Assembly (NCBI GenBank): GCA_026120185.1
Contig: JANUWF010001184.1
Span: 310,001-374,000 of the forward strand
Direction of reading: 5' to 3'
Source of the DNA: Voacanga thouarsii
Lineage: Eukaryota; Streptophyta; Magnoliopsida; Gentianales; Apocynaceae
DNA length: 64,000 nt
Shown here piece after piece: positions 47,201-58,119 of this stretch. Below the pieces are notes generated by a model that was given only the letters and a program-made list of their open reading frames with translations, did no database searches and was not told the origin of the DNA. The translations under genes were made by a program, and so were the position numbers. The number at the start of each line of letters is the position of its first letter. Positions within the stretch are counted from its first letter, which is position 1.

Positions 47201-48505
47201 CCTAATTCAAGAGTGGTTTAATGGAGTAAAATGCTGGAATTTTTTTGAAGTTCAAAAAGAGTTTGAATGGAGTGATCTTAGGAGTGTTTTGAGGTGTGGT
47301 TTTGGAGTCCATGAGTTCAAGATAAGTGTGGGGTTAATGGTGTCCAGTCCATGGCTAATCAAGGATCAATGTTACAAAAGTTGAAGGGTGGTTTTCGGCC
47401 TAGGCTTGAAGGAAGCAAAGCTGGAAAAATTCTGGTTTCAAGCTGTCCAAGGTTTCGAAGGTTTGTGCAGAATTTCTGCACTCCTTCAACCCAATTTGCA
47501 GCTGATTCTTGAGGGGGTTTGAAGGTATTTCAAAGGTGGTTTTCTAGCCTTCTTTCTGGAGAAATACAAAGGAGTTTTGGTGGCTTGAAGATGGACTAAA
47601 ACAGCTTCATTTCCTTCGTTGAAAGCTGCGAAATGTCCAGAATTTTTTTCTAGTTTTGCACAGTTTGTGCAGTCCGAAAATTGCACAGATTTTCCAGCCT
47701 TCAAGCCACATGAAATTACCATTTTCTTGGTAGAAAATGAATAGGTTTACTGGCTGAATTTTTGAAGAGATGGTCTGCAAAAATTCTAGAAAATTTTCCA
47801 GATTTCCCTTTACTAAAACATGAACAACATGAAAGTGAATTTTTGAAGGTTCTTTCATGGTGTTTGATTTCTCTTGGAACCCCTTCCTATTTCCCCTCCT
47901 ATTTTCGGCCAACTCCCCATCCTCCAAAGCTGATTTTCGAAATTCAAGGCGAAGGAATATCACAGAATTTTGGAGTTCAAAAGAAGAGATTTAATGGATT
48001 TAAATTATAAAGATGTTAGGACAAGCTAGAGGTAATAAAAAGGACAAGAATTCCTCTAGAATTCTTTTTAGGACATGAGGATAAGATTAGGACATCCTCT
48101 TCATGTCTCCCCTAAGACAACATTCCTATTTTCATGGAATGCAAGAAAACAAAAATTCAAACTTAGTTAAGATAATCATGACAAAAGCTTAAACGATGGG
48201 ATTTGAACTCATGACCTTAGAAATTAATTCACCAAGCTCTAACCAATAAACCACACTAACTCTTGTTCTTATTTTCTCAACCACATATTCTTCTTATGAA
48301 ATCCTCAAGCTATCTTCCTATTTTGACCTCAAGCAAAATTACCATTTTACCCCTCCTATTCTATAAGCATAACTAAGCATTTTAACCTATAATCCACAAT
48401 TCTAAAGCACATAAAATCATTCAAAAACGTATATATTCATGCAAAATAATATGATATGCATCCCGACCCCCTTACTCCAGGGTTGGCTTTAGGTGGGATT
48501 TCACA
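44216..48505 (-). mobile_element. Solo LTR of family X (copy B), 4290 bp, nested in copy A
   Basis: TGTAACACCCC...GGATTTCACA with perfect duplication agaat (44211-44215, 48506-48510). Copy A resumes exactly after it. It is the same subfamily as copy E (10959). Palindromes lie at 44929-44940 and 44994-45005, the hairpin at 47657-47671, and the tRNA-like module at 48195-48258. The donor-like site seen in copies A, C and D is not conserved here. Confidence 0.88.
48195..48258 (-). other. tRNA-like module in X copy B
   Basis: Read minus: B-box agttcaaatccc (48209-48198) and A-box tgtggtttattggttaga (48255-48238). Confidence 0.6.
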
Positions 48506-48621
48506 AGAATGCTCCTAGCATGTCTCTCTTAGGACATCATCCCTACCTTACTCTAAGCTCCTAAGACCGAAATTTCCTCCACTAAGCAAAAATAAAATTT
48601 AATCTAGCTAAAGCTTCTATG

Positions 48622-48680
48622 ATGGAATTTGAACCCAAGACCTCAAGAATTAATTCCAAAGCTCTAACCACTACACCACA
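48622..48680 (-). other. tRNA-like module in X copy A
   Basis: Read minus: A-box tggtgtagtggttagag (48678-48662) and B-box ggttcaaattcc (48635-48624). This is the closest of the set to tRNA consensus. Confidence 0.65.
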
Positions 48681-49209
48681 ACAACTCTTGTTGATATTTT
48701 CACTAGAAAATTATTTTCTATTCAATCCACAGGCTATCTCCCTATTTTCACCTCGGGCAAAAATTACCATCTTGCCCCTCTCACACAATACTCACCAACA
48801 AGACTTCAAGACAATAAAACCCGAATCCAAAACACATAAAAATCATATGAAAATATATTTAACCATGAAATAAAATATGATATGCATCCCAACCCCCTTA
48901 CTCTAAGGTTGGTTTTGACCGGGGTTTCACACTGCTTCCTCATCAAACCCTTGTCAGAGAAGTTTAAGCTCAAAGTAGAAAATAGGCAAGATGAATGTAG
49001 AAAGAAGGGAGGTCTTTGAAAAAGGTCATGTTCATAAACCCAAATTCAAAACAAACCCAAAACACATAAAAAAACACTCATTCCACTCATCATGCTTCCT
49101 CATCAAACCCTTATCAGAGAAGTTTAAGCTCAAAGTAGAAAATAGGCAAGATCAATGTAGAAAGAAGAGAGGTTTTTGAAAAAGGTCATGTTCATAAAAA
49201 TAATTTTTC

Positions 49210-49610
49210 TCAGTAAAAAAAAAACACATGAACCTTATTCTCAAATATTCCTTTCGGTACACAAATATTGTTTTCAACATATGAGGGCACATGGTATCTA
49301 AAGAATGCATCAAACTTGAAATCATCATTTTTCCCTTTAAAAGATATGTCACAATGAAAATTCTCCTTTAAACTTAGTATTTGAGTTCTTAAAGATGGGA
49401 TCAAGAAATCCTTACTTTTTAATCCATAGTCTACAAAAACTAAGTTACCTTTCTTTGGATATGTTAAAGGGTAGAATTTGTTAGCATACTCCAAGGGATT
49501 CTTATGATAGATTAGTAAAAGTTCAAACTCCTTAAGGCATGTTAACCTTAACGTATTATTATATGGACCATTGTTCTCTAAGAATTGGGAGGAACCTAGG
49601 AAATCATCTG
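49210..49610 (-). CDS. Unrecognised open frame (132 codons), interrupted by LTR Y
   Basis: On the minus strand the frame is open without a stop from 49608 down to a stop at 49210-49212, and is cut upstream by the LTR at 49611, so its N-terminus is lost or lies beyond the window. There is no in-frame ATG near the left edge; the apparent start at 49494 is TTG. Composition is protein-like, with no low complexity until the Phe-rich end: EFELLLIYHKNPLEYANKFY, a VFVDYGLKSKDFLIPSLRTQ segment, then FHCDISFKGKNDDFKFDAFF. I recognise no family. By position it lies between pol and the 3' LTR of the Athila/Tat element, where extra frames (env-like and others) are known, so it may be such a frame or captured host DNA. 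Other coding relics here rarely stay open this long. Confidence 0.5.
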
Positions 49611-52600
49611 TGTAACACCCCTACTAAAGGAAACAATGAAAGTATATCAACACCGGGTGTCGCCCTGTTAAGTTACCCAGACAAGGGTCTTTATAATGAA
49701 AAAAAAAAAAAAAACAGAGTGTGCAAGGTCCAGATCCATACAATAACCCATACTGATGGTCACGTACACATATATAGAAAAGAATCTTATACATGAAAAT
49801 TTCCATTCAACATCAATAATAAGGTACATTATCCAAAAGGGAAACGTTCGGACCTATTCTGCTGTCACTGTGGTATCGTCCTCTATCCATAGGTCAGCTC
49901 AACTCCAAATCCTACAAAAAGGTAAGATAAAAGACACGTGTGAGTGAAAAATCACCCAGTGAGTCCTGTGTGTGCTAGTGCTTTATGAAAGTACAGAGTA
50001 GATAAGACTTTTGTGGAATAACATATCATTTATTCATTGGAAACAATTCTGAAAATCTCTAAAGAAGAGTTTATTCAGAACTCAATCTTTTTTTTTTTTT
50101 TTTGAAAAACTGTATTTCAATTTCAAATCATTGCCCCAGTTTTCAAATCACAGGCACTTCTCCAATAGAAGGTCGACCTGTATCCACATGCAAGTCCTGC
50201 AGTCCTTGCCTTTAGTGCCATGTATCATTGTATTGAGACCACAACCTCCAGTACTCAATCGTATGTTACTGGAATAAGTACACCGTAGCATACTTCTACT
50301 CAGGTATACCGCAGCATACCTAGTGTACCACAGCACACGCTTGCCAACATAAGTCAAGGGCCCCAATCCTGATGTCAATCACCATCGAGGCAATAAGGAG
50401 TCAAACGAACCGAGTGTCCCCACCCAGTATCCAGCGAATGACTCAAAATAAGACGCGCTCACAAATGCAGCAATTATCAAGTTCTAAAAGGCTAGCCAGG
50501 ATGACTCATCTCTATGTCCTGTTGCCCTATTTAGAGTAAGACAATCCTCAGAACTAGCTAGGTTACTTGGGGTCGTCTACCTCTAACATGAGCTAGTATA
50601 AGGATCAAAGTCCTTGTTGAGTACTCAACATTAACAATACTAACCCCGTCTGATTGATCAGGCCAGAGGGTTATTTGATCCCACAGAATTTTCAAATCAA
50701 AACAATTTTGGGGCAAAACAACATTTTTCAGAATTTGATCCTACTGACTCTCAAGTCAGATCATCATTCACATAGACTCCGCAGAGCCAATCAATTCATT
50801 CCATAGTACATCAGACCAATAAAACAATTTTAGGGATCAAAAGGTCGTTTTCCAAAAGTCAATCTCATCACGAGAGGTCATTTTCCAAAATCATGTTGAA
50901 ACAGGATAAAGAGTTATGTTCATACATCAAAACATATTTCCAAGAGTATTCGGGTTGTTTTCCCCGTACTCGATCACAAAAGTCATTTTCCAAGAGCATT
51001 TGGATCATTTTACCTATGCCCGATTCCAAAAGACTCATTTTTCCTTTACTTAATTTGAAAAGTATTCACAAGAGTTCCAATAAGGATATTTCGGTCATTT
51101 ACCTAATACCCGAGTTCTAAATGTTTTCATAAAACATTCCAATAAGGACATTTGGATCATTTTCCAAATACCCAATTCCAAAAGGAACTCATTTCAAGAA
51201 ATCCATAATTCTAATCCCAAAAGAGGATTAAATTCAAAGTTTTCAAACATATTTCCATAAAATGTTCCAATAAAAGCATTCCAGTCAATTTATGAATACC
51301 CGATTTCAAAACTTACCATTTTCTGAAAATCTCAAAAATTTAATCCAAAAAGGACTAAATTCACAAAATTAATAATTTAGTCATCCCGTAAGGTTTCCAA
51401 GCCAATTATGATGTTCAATCGAGCCCAAAATGGCATAAAAATAATTCTTGCTCAGATAAACCTTAAACAACTTCAGGGATTTCCAAAACGGTATCTAACA
51501 TAACATTTCATGGAAAAACAAAGCACACTAGCTTTAGAAAGAGTTTTAGAAATCCAAGGGACTCACCTCATGTCCTAAGCAACTTATTCCATTCATGGCC
51601 ATTTAACATTCTTTTCTATCATTTTAGATGTTCCGTTGGTCGTTTGTCATTAAACCTACACCAAACATTGTTTTCGGGCCAATTCATGCTTGGCCGGCTA
51701 ACGTGCCCGACGGGTAGCCAACGTCCAACCAACGTTTGGCCGACGGGGCTGACGATTAGCCAATGGTTAAGGAAAACATTCAACTTTCGTTCACGTCATT
51801 TTTCCATCGTTTGTTTAATTCTTTCATTTTCCTTTTTCCACATCCTCTCTCTTCATAAAAAAGGGATTCACTTCATATTTCCCCAATTATTTCCCCCAAA
51901 TCACACAATTAATCATCCTTAAATTCGTTCTTGTTCCAAGCAAAATTCTGAAATTTTGCAGCTTTGACACATGATTCTGTTTTGGATATAATTTTCAATC
52001 CACAACTCTGTTTTGGCTCTATGATATACCAAAATGACTGTAATAATCTTAAGTTTAATTTGGTTGAGGATATTGTAAGAGTTCTGGTTCCAGTAATATG
52101 CCAATGGGCATAAATAGCCCCAGTAGTTTTCTGATTTTTAGTCCATTTCCACAAAACAACTTCACCTACTTGTGCATCTTGATTCATAACACCTACTTAA
52201 CCCTTAATCCACTTCATTTACCTTCAAACAACATTAAATCTTCAGATTTTCAGGTTCAAGAAAGCCACTAAGTTCTTATGCAAATAACATATAACTAACA
52301 TCAACATTCAAAAACAAATCATAATCCATTTTCTTTAGCATTTAACCCATTTTATTCCCAACTCTACCATCTTTCTTCTCAATCATGAACTACCCTTTAA
52401 ATCACCATTAAAAGACTCTTATTCACCATACAAAACATCACCTATGAATCCTTTATCCAACTGGTACACACACTTGCACAAATAAAGTCTCACATAGTAC
52501 ACAATAATCATTTTAATCATCACAAATCTCACGTTTTCATGTTAAAATTCATATCAAAACGATCACCGTAATGAAATCTACAACTTTAATTCTTGAAGTA

Positions 52601-53489
52601 TAGGACTTTACCTTGTGTATAAGGTGTTCTATCTTGAATTTGCTCCAAGAATCTCCAACTTCTTCAAGAACACTATTTTCTCTGTCCATTTCCATTTTTC
52701 TCTATTTTTTTTCTAGCTTTTCTTTCCTTTTCCTTTCTTTTCTTCCTCTCCTTCCTTTTGTTATTATCTTGGACGAATTTCTGGCTGTTTTTTAGCCCTT
52801 CCACCGCCATTCTAGGGTCCAAAGTCAACTAACATTGATTACATTACGGGCTATCCATTTTAATGCTAAATTCCTATTGGTGGATTTAATTTAAATGGAT
52901 AATTCTTAAGCTTATTCAATAAGCTTTTGCAATTTAATAATCCCACAAATATTTTACTCCCCTAATGGTATTTTAACACTTTTTTTCATTCACAATTCAC
53001 ACAATGCCACACATCCATTTTTAACCACGATTTTCTTTTTTCTTCAAAAATATTTTTAACGGAAAAATATTTTATTTCACTATTAAACTCCAAAAATTCC
53101 ACTAAATCCATTGGTAACACTTAAATTCTTCAATTCCCTCTCTACTTTGTCAAATTTGCAGTCAAAGTCGTCGGTGCGATCAAAATGGCGAAAATGCCCC
53201 CGATACCCCGGGTAGCATAATTCACACCAAAACGTGCGTTTCATTGTAATAATCAATTTCTCTTTTCAGAGTACCCTTAAATTCTTATTTTGTTAATAAA
53301 AATAGCTTTCCAAAAATTTATGGTAAGGGTAGAACAAATTCAATAATTACATTTGGGTCCCGACAAAATACTATTCCACCAAAATATTCGTCTCATTACA
53401 CCGATCAACTTTTGTTCTAGACATCGATACAAATTCTCATCCTATAACAAATAGTAGCCAATCAGAAGTGAAAAAGGTAGGGTGTTACA
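49611..53489 (-). repeat. 3' LTR (family Y), 3879 bp
   Basis: Plus-strand ends TGTAACACCCC and GGGTGTTACA. It starts like the 63062 LTR and is about 90% similar by eye over the first 900 bases. It has TTGAGTACTCAA (50617-50628), a CpG-rich block (51670-51775), and on the minus strand donor-like GTAAAG (from 52611) and acceptor-like TTTTTGTAG (49912) sites. Short frames inside are not genes. Confidence 0.88.
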
Positions 53490-53515
53490 TTCTCTCCTCC
53501 TTACAAAAATTTCGT
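53490..53515 (-). other. Polypurine tract of the chromovirus-like element
   Basis: Minus-strand 'gtaaggaggagagaa' directly before the LTR start TGTAACACCC, preceded by the usual 'gaggacgaaattttt' end of pol. Confidence 0.88.
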
Positions 53516-53860
53516 CCTCAAAATTTGGCCTACACTTCTAATAGATCTCTATACTTTTTCAACATCCTTACTTTCGTTTTCCCAAGTTGCATCTTACATA
53601 GCATGATGATTCCACGTTACTTGTACAAGTGGAATTTTCTCATTCCGAAATTCCTTTTCAACAACCTTCACGATCTTAATAGGTTTTTCCTCATTCTTCA
53701 AGCTTAGAGTCAACTCAATGGATTCTTCATTCAAAATGTGGGCAGGATCAGCCACATACTTTCGAAGTTGGGGTACATAAAACATGTTGTGAATAACTTG
53801 AAGTTTTACTGGTAACTCTAAATCGATAGGCTACTCTCCTAATCCTCTCGACAATAGGGT
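53516..53860 (-). pseudogene. Integrase C-terminal part of gypsy pol, broken
   Basis: The open piece 53785-53594 reads VPQLRKYVADPAHILNEESI and on to ATWENES after a stop. This is the segment after the integrase core where chromoviruses carry a chromodomain-like fold that guides insertion into heterochromatin. A stop splits the piece near 53593. No start codon; part of a polyprotein. Confidence 0.8.
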
Positions 53861-54099
53861 GCGGTCCAACATCTTTTCTTGTTCTTTAATTCCCAATTGT
53901 CATTATGGAGCAAACTTCAAGAATACATGATCTCATTCTACAAATTCCAAATCTCTCTTACGTCGATTCGTATGATTTCTTTCTTTCTTTCTTTTTTTTT
54001 TTTTTGTGTACTTTGAATTGTCTCCAACTTGATGTTAATCATCATTACAGCATGTCGAACTTTTTCAAGACCTAAAGCATCCTGTTTACCCATTCTTCG

Positions 54100-54720
54100 T
54101 TTAGACTTCATTTCTTTCCATAAAAAGCTTCAAATGGGACCATTTCAATTGTTAATTGATAACTATTATTATTTATGAATTCTGCATATGCTAAATTATC
54201 AATCTACTTAACTCTAAAAGTCAAAATGCAAGCTTGGAACATATCTTCCAAAATTCCATTCACTCATTCTATCAATCCATACACGCGTAGGTGCACTGCT
54301 ATGCGCAACTTTATTATGGTCCCATACTTCTACTGCAGCTTTGTCCAAAACTTTGAGGTAAATCTAGGATCTCGATCTGACACAATACTATAGGATACTC
54401 ATGCCGTCTGATTACTTCCTCTATATAGATTCCACTTAACTTCTCTAAGGAATTCTGTTAATTAATAGGAATGAAATGAGCAGGCTTAGTTAGCCGATCC
54501 ATTATCACCCAAATAGTATCTTGCCGCTCTACTATCATAGGTAATCCTGTAATGAGGTCTATAGTAATTTCATCCTATTTTCACGATAGAGTAGATAATA
54601 GTTGTAACCTTCCAGGCCATTGTTGATTAGCAATTCTTTATTGACAAATTAAACATCGCATTGCAAAGTCTGAATTGTCCATTTTCTTACCAATCCACCA
54701 ATAATGCCGTTTCAGGTTCT
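54100..54720 (-). pseudogene. Ty3/gypsy integrase core, broken
   Basis: Pieces in several frames follow the family in order: the zinc-binding end with Cys-Leu-Ile-Cys (54655-54644), TIDLITGLP with the first Asp (about 54567-54540), IWVIMDRLTKPAHFIP, IVSDRDPRFTSKFW with the second Asp (about 54385-54345), and a Gly-Leu-Ile-Glu segment with the Glu (about 54270). The codon after that Glu is TGA where the family has Arg (CGA to TGA). Integrase joins cDNA to host DNA; here the frame is interrupted by many stops. Confidence 0.85.
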
Positions 54721-55130
54721 GATACATCTTTGCGACTCCCAGATGGATGGTATACTTACTCTACAGTACCTCTGCTAACGCATCTTATATTATCGCATAT
54801 TGTTTCAGAATACAATGTCGACCCCGGTAGCAATTAATCCCATCATTGTCCTTTAGGAACTCATCTCCTCCTGTATTCGCCTCCTTCAACACCAACTTTT
54901 GCACTCTTCATCTTCGTCTTGCTCTCTCTTCAACTGTTGAAGGAAGGTAGGTTGAATGGAAGTATTACTTATCCTTATTTCTCCGTCTACTGCAAACACT
55001 TCTAATTCTGAAATTTATAACGTCCGAAAAGCTAATAAATTCGCCTTCCTATTAAGGCATTTACTACTGTGTTTGCTTTTCCAAGATGATATGTAATTGG
55101 ACATTAAAATCCTTCCAAGAATTCTATTCA

Positions 55131-55448
55131 TCAACTTTGCCTTATGTTCAAATCCCTTTGAGTAAAAGCATACTTCAAACTTTTGCAGTCAGTGAAGATT
55201 TCTAACTTAGCTCCACATAAATAATGCCTCCACTTCAAAAGGGCAAACATAATAGCAACTAACTCCAAATCATGTATAATATAATTCTCCTCATAAAGTT
55301 TCCACTTCCGAGAGATATAAGCTACCACCTTTCTCTCATGCATCAATACTCCTCTCAATCCTTCCTTTAACATATCTATGTACTCCTCATAAGGCTTGTC
55401 CATCATTGGCAATGTTAAAATTGGAGCAGATCTTAATCCTTTTCTCAA
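55131..55448 (-). pseudogene. Ty3/gypsy RNase H domain (open 105-codon piece)
   Basis: It reads SAPILTLP at the end of RT, then the RNase H start and [39 protein letters not shown], and [20 protein letters not shown]. The Glu and Asp of the active site (HDLELVA, FTD) are visible. The first catalytic Asp near residue 24 (normally preceding the [13 protein letters not shown] stretch) reads Met-Leu, so it looks lost. The frame ends at the window side facing integrase by a stop at 55131. Confidence 0.85.
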
Positions 55449-55449
55449 C

Positions 55450-56240
55450 TCCTAGAATTTTCCCTCACATTTTCCAGTCCAAACATAAAGAACTTTCTTT
55501 TAGGTGAGTCTACTCAAAGTAAAGTTATCTTAGAAAATTTCTCAGTAAATTTTCGATAATATCCTACAAATCCCAGAAAACATCGTATTTAGTCAAAATC
55601 TCAGGATGTTTCTAGTTTATCACTGCTTTAACTTTTGCAGGATCTACTATACTCACGACCTTAGATATCATATGTCCCATGAATGCTACTTCTTGTAGCC
55701 AAGACTCACACTTACTGAATTTTCTATATAGTTTGGACAATCTTAACCTTCCAATACTTTTTAAAGATTATTGTTCATGATCTTAGGGATCTTTAGAGTA
55801 CACCAGCATATCATCTATGAATATAGCCACAAAAATTGGGTTGAAATGTCCCGTGCAATAGATCTATGAAATAGCATGCATTAGTGACAGCAAAGGGGCA
55901 TCACTACAACCTTAAAAGGTCCATATCGTGTTAAATGTAGTTTTCAGTATTTTTTCTTCCCGAATATGAACATAATAATGTCCTTACCTCAAGTCTAACT
56001 CTGAGAATCATCCTACTCTTCGTAACCGATCAAACAATTCATCAATCATGGGCAATGGATATTTATTCTTTATCATTACTGCATTTAACCTCACAAATTT
56101 GTATACATCCATGTTGACTCAACTTTCTTTCTAACAAACAAGATAGGTACTCCCCAAAGTGAAGCATTAGGCCAAATGAATTCTTGCTCCGTTAATTCCT
56201 GTACTTATTTCTTAAGCTCTTGCAATTCTATAGGTGCCAT
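55450..56240 (-). pseudogene. Ty3/gypsy reverse transcriptase, broken
   Basis: Two hallmark blocks are clear: IKNKYPLPMIDELFDRLRRV leading to SELDLR with the first catalytic Asp (about 56080-55985), and AIFIDDMLVYSKD with the FIDD active site at 55821-55810. Stops lie between, for example after LRRVG and after DLR. RT copies element RNA to DNA. The active-site Asp residues remain but the frame is lost. Confidence 0.87.
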
Positions 56241-56699
56241 TCAATAAGAAGTTCTTGAAATTGGTTATGCTAATGTCACTCACTCAACAGAAAATTCTAC
56301 TTCTCTCTTCAATGGTAATTCCTTCAATTTCACTAGAAAAACATGCAAATACTTATTCATAACAGGAACTTATCAGGCTTCTTAACCCCTCCTAGCTTAT
56401 TAATTACATAGGCTAAGTACCCAGTACACCATTTTTAATTATCTTCTGGGCCTTAAGTCCCGATATGCAAGTATTACTTTTCCTCCCAGCCTTGTCTACA
56501 ATTTCCAATATAGGTTTCCCAGGCTTACGAAATTGTGCCATTTTATGTCTACAGTCAACTTAATTACGATACTGGGATAGCTAGTCCATGCCCAAGATAG
56601 CATCTTAGTCCTCTATGGGCAGGCATATCAAATCTTCTCTAAAATTTCATTTCCTACGAAGATCTTACATTCATTATGTACTTTCTCACTATTCATTTA

Positions 56700-56900
56700 C
56701 TTTCCCAATGGGGCATTGACAAGCATTTCTTATGAAGTTTCTTCACCCTTTTTATCCCCATAGCGTCAAAAAATACATTGGTAACAAAGGAATGCATAGA
56801 ATTGGGATCTACCAATACTTTAGCATCATGATTTAAAGCTAATGAGTGTACCTTTCACTACTATAATATGATCATCCATCTTCTTCAATACAACCACTCA
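56700..56900 (-). pseudogene. Ty3/gypsy protease, broken
   Basis: Minus-strand translation gives DAKVLVDPNSMHSFVTNVFF. The Asp (56812-56798 segment) is the retropepsin catalytic position, but the following Pro-Asn-Ser-Met shows the Gly of the active-site triplet replaced by Asn. The domain is short of a full open frame. Confidence 0.65.
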
Positions 56901-57335
56901 AGCTTTTACTTGGTTTAGTATATCCGGCTCTAGGGGTAGAAGCTTGTCTAGGTTCTCTCCTTCTAATCTAACCTCTGCCCCTGATTGTTTCTTCCTGGTC
57001 AACTCCATCCTCCTATCCTTTAGAGGTGAGGGAAATTCAAACTTTTATACCCTTCCTTCCTACAGTTACAGCATCTAAAAAAGGGTTGTCCTCCAGTTGG
57101 GCCTCCCCTCCTCTGCATCTTTCCTTTCTTCTGCCATTGAGGTTCTCATATCTTTTCTGACTCATACCCCAAAATTCACTTAGATTTCTCCTACTCATAT
57201 TCTCATTTATTCTAGTATTCTCATTGACTCTAATAATAGTCTCAGCCATCCGTTGAATGGTATCAACCATTTTCTAAAAGATTTAGAACATAAAATAATC
57301 CAAATTCACAAAGTGGGAACCTTCCACATGCATTT
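56901..57335 (-). pseudogene. gag: Gypsy gag C-terminus with degenerate zinc knuckle
   Basis: In one frame (57270-57037) an open 77-codon piece carries an Asn/Arg-rich helical stretch. In a neighbouring frame the zinc knuckle Cys-Cys-Asn-Cys-Arg-Lys-Glu-Gly-Tyr...Asn-Phe-Pro appears near 57075-57035. The His ligand reads Tyr (C to T) and the last Cys reads Phe. The upstream part of gag is beyond the X insertion at 57336. Confidence 0.65.
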
Positions 57336-57950
57336 TGTAACACCCCGGAAACCTAGGCCCGCCAGGGCCTGGGATGTCGCCCGTCTAAAGGACAAGGGGT
57401 CTTTATAACTAGGTCACCCAAATAAAATAGCGAATTAAAATAATACTTTAACTCAAAATTTTATTATATCCCAAGAATAAATCCAATAATAAATCCATGA
57501 ATTCCTAAACACAAATCCATAAATAAAAATTATCCACTCTCAACTCCCCAAAGCAATACATAAGAATAAATGACAACATTCTCTTCCAAGGCAGATAACA
57601 CTAGCTACTCATCCCCACAACAGGATCGACCTGAAATCATGGTAAAAAGAGTGATGAGACAAGAAATCTCAGAAAGCCCCGTGTGTGAGTTGGGCTAAAG
57701 AGACAAAACACTTTTCATGATGCATGCACTAGCAGTATATCAAAAGCTTGTCATGCCTTCTTTACAAATTTAACTCTCACTTCTTGGAAGATAGTAGTGA
57801 GAAGTCATGGAGCAAAATGCTCTTAAAATATTCTGTTTGGAAAGATATGGATAATTAAAAGATTTTGAGCTTCGAATAAAATTCCAATGACACTTTAGAA
57901 CAGTTCCCCGAAAATAGCTCAACAATTAAAGCAACCAAGTTAATCTGACA

Positions 57951-58119
57951 GGGCACAGCGGTGGCTCTCACACCAGGTGAAGCACTTGACCCTCGACAGG
58001 TGGTGAAAGGGCACAGAGGTGGCTCTCACTCCTGTGAAGCACTTGACCCCCAACACCTGGTGAAAGGGCACAGAGGTGGCTCTTACTTCTGTGAAGCACT
58101 TGACCCCCAACACCTGGTA
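57951..58119. repeat. Three tandem 57-58-bp units in X copy D
   Basis: Units start at 57951, 58009 and 58066 with 'gggcacag(c/a)ggtggctct' and end near 'acctggtgaaa'. The unit is not tandem in copies A, B or C. Confidence 0.9.

Larger units (their letters stand above)
40267..48931 (-). mobile_element. Solo LTR of family X (copy A), split by copy B
   Basis: Plus-strand ends TGTAACAACCC and GGGGTTTCACA, flanked by the perfect duplication ctgct (40262-40266, 48932-48936). Net length is 4370 bp without the copy B insertion. It carries palindromes AGGTGGCCACCT (41003-41014) and TTGAGTACTCAA (41068-41079), intron-like boundaries (40557 and 42530), an (AT)n run (42406-42444), the hairpin (43775-43791) and, beyond copy B, the tRNA-like module (48622-48680). 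No retrotransposon proteins. Confidence 0.88.
40206..49195. repeat. 160-bp tandem duplication, first unit split by LTR X copy A
   Basis: Unit 1 is 40206-40266 joined to 48937-49035; unit 2 is 49036-49195. The two differ at about six positions. Copy A inserted into unit 1 at its ctgct. Confidence 0.85.
37256..49610 (-). mobile_element. Athila/Tat-type element on minus strand, 3' part only
   Basis: 3' LTR (37256-38669), polypurine tract, and internal DNA running right to 49610, where a chromovirus-like element inserted; the rest lies outside the window. It inserted in the protease of the + strand Athila-like element (candidate duplication gcagg at 37251-37255). Two nested X solo LTRs occupy 40267-48931. 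The only long open frame is at 49210-49610. Confidence 0.75.

Noticed and set aside
48662..48690. Possible real tRNA gene at the A/B boxes
   Set aside because: No proper acceptor or anticodon stem, and it recurs in the same place in every X LTR, so it is part of a repeat.
53960..54005. T-rich run as a terminator
   Set aside because: It interrupts the decayed integrase region of a retrotransposon on the other strand; simple homopolymer expansion is enough.
57951..58119. CRISPR-like array
   Set aside because: Only three directly abutting units without unique spacers, inside a plant LTR.
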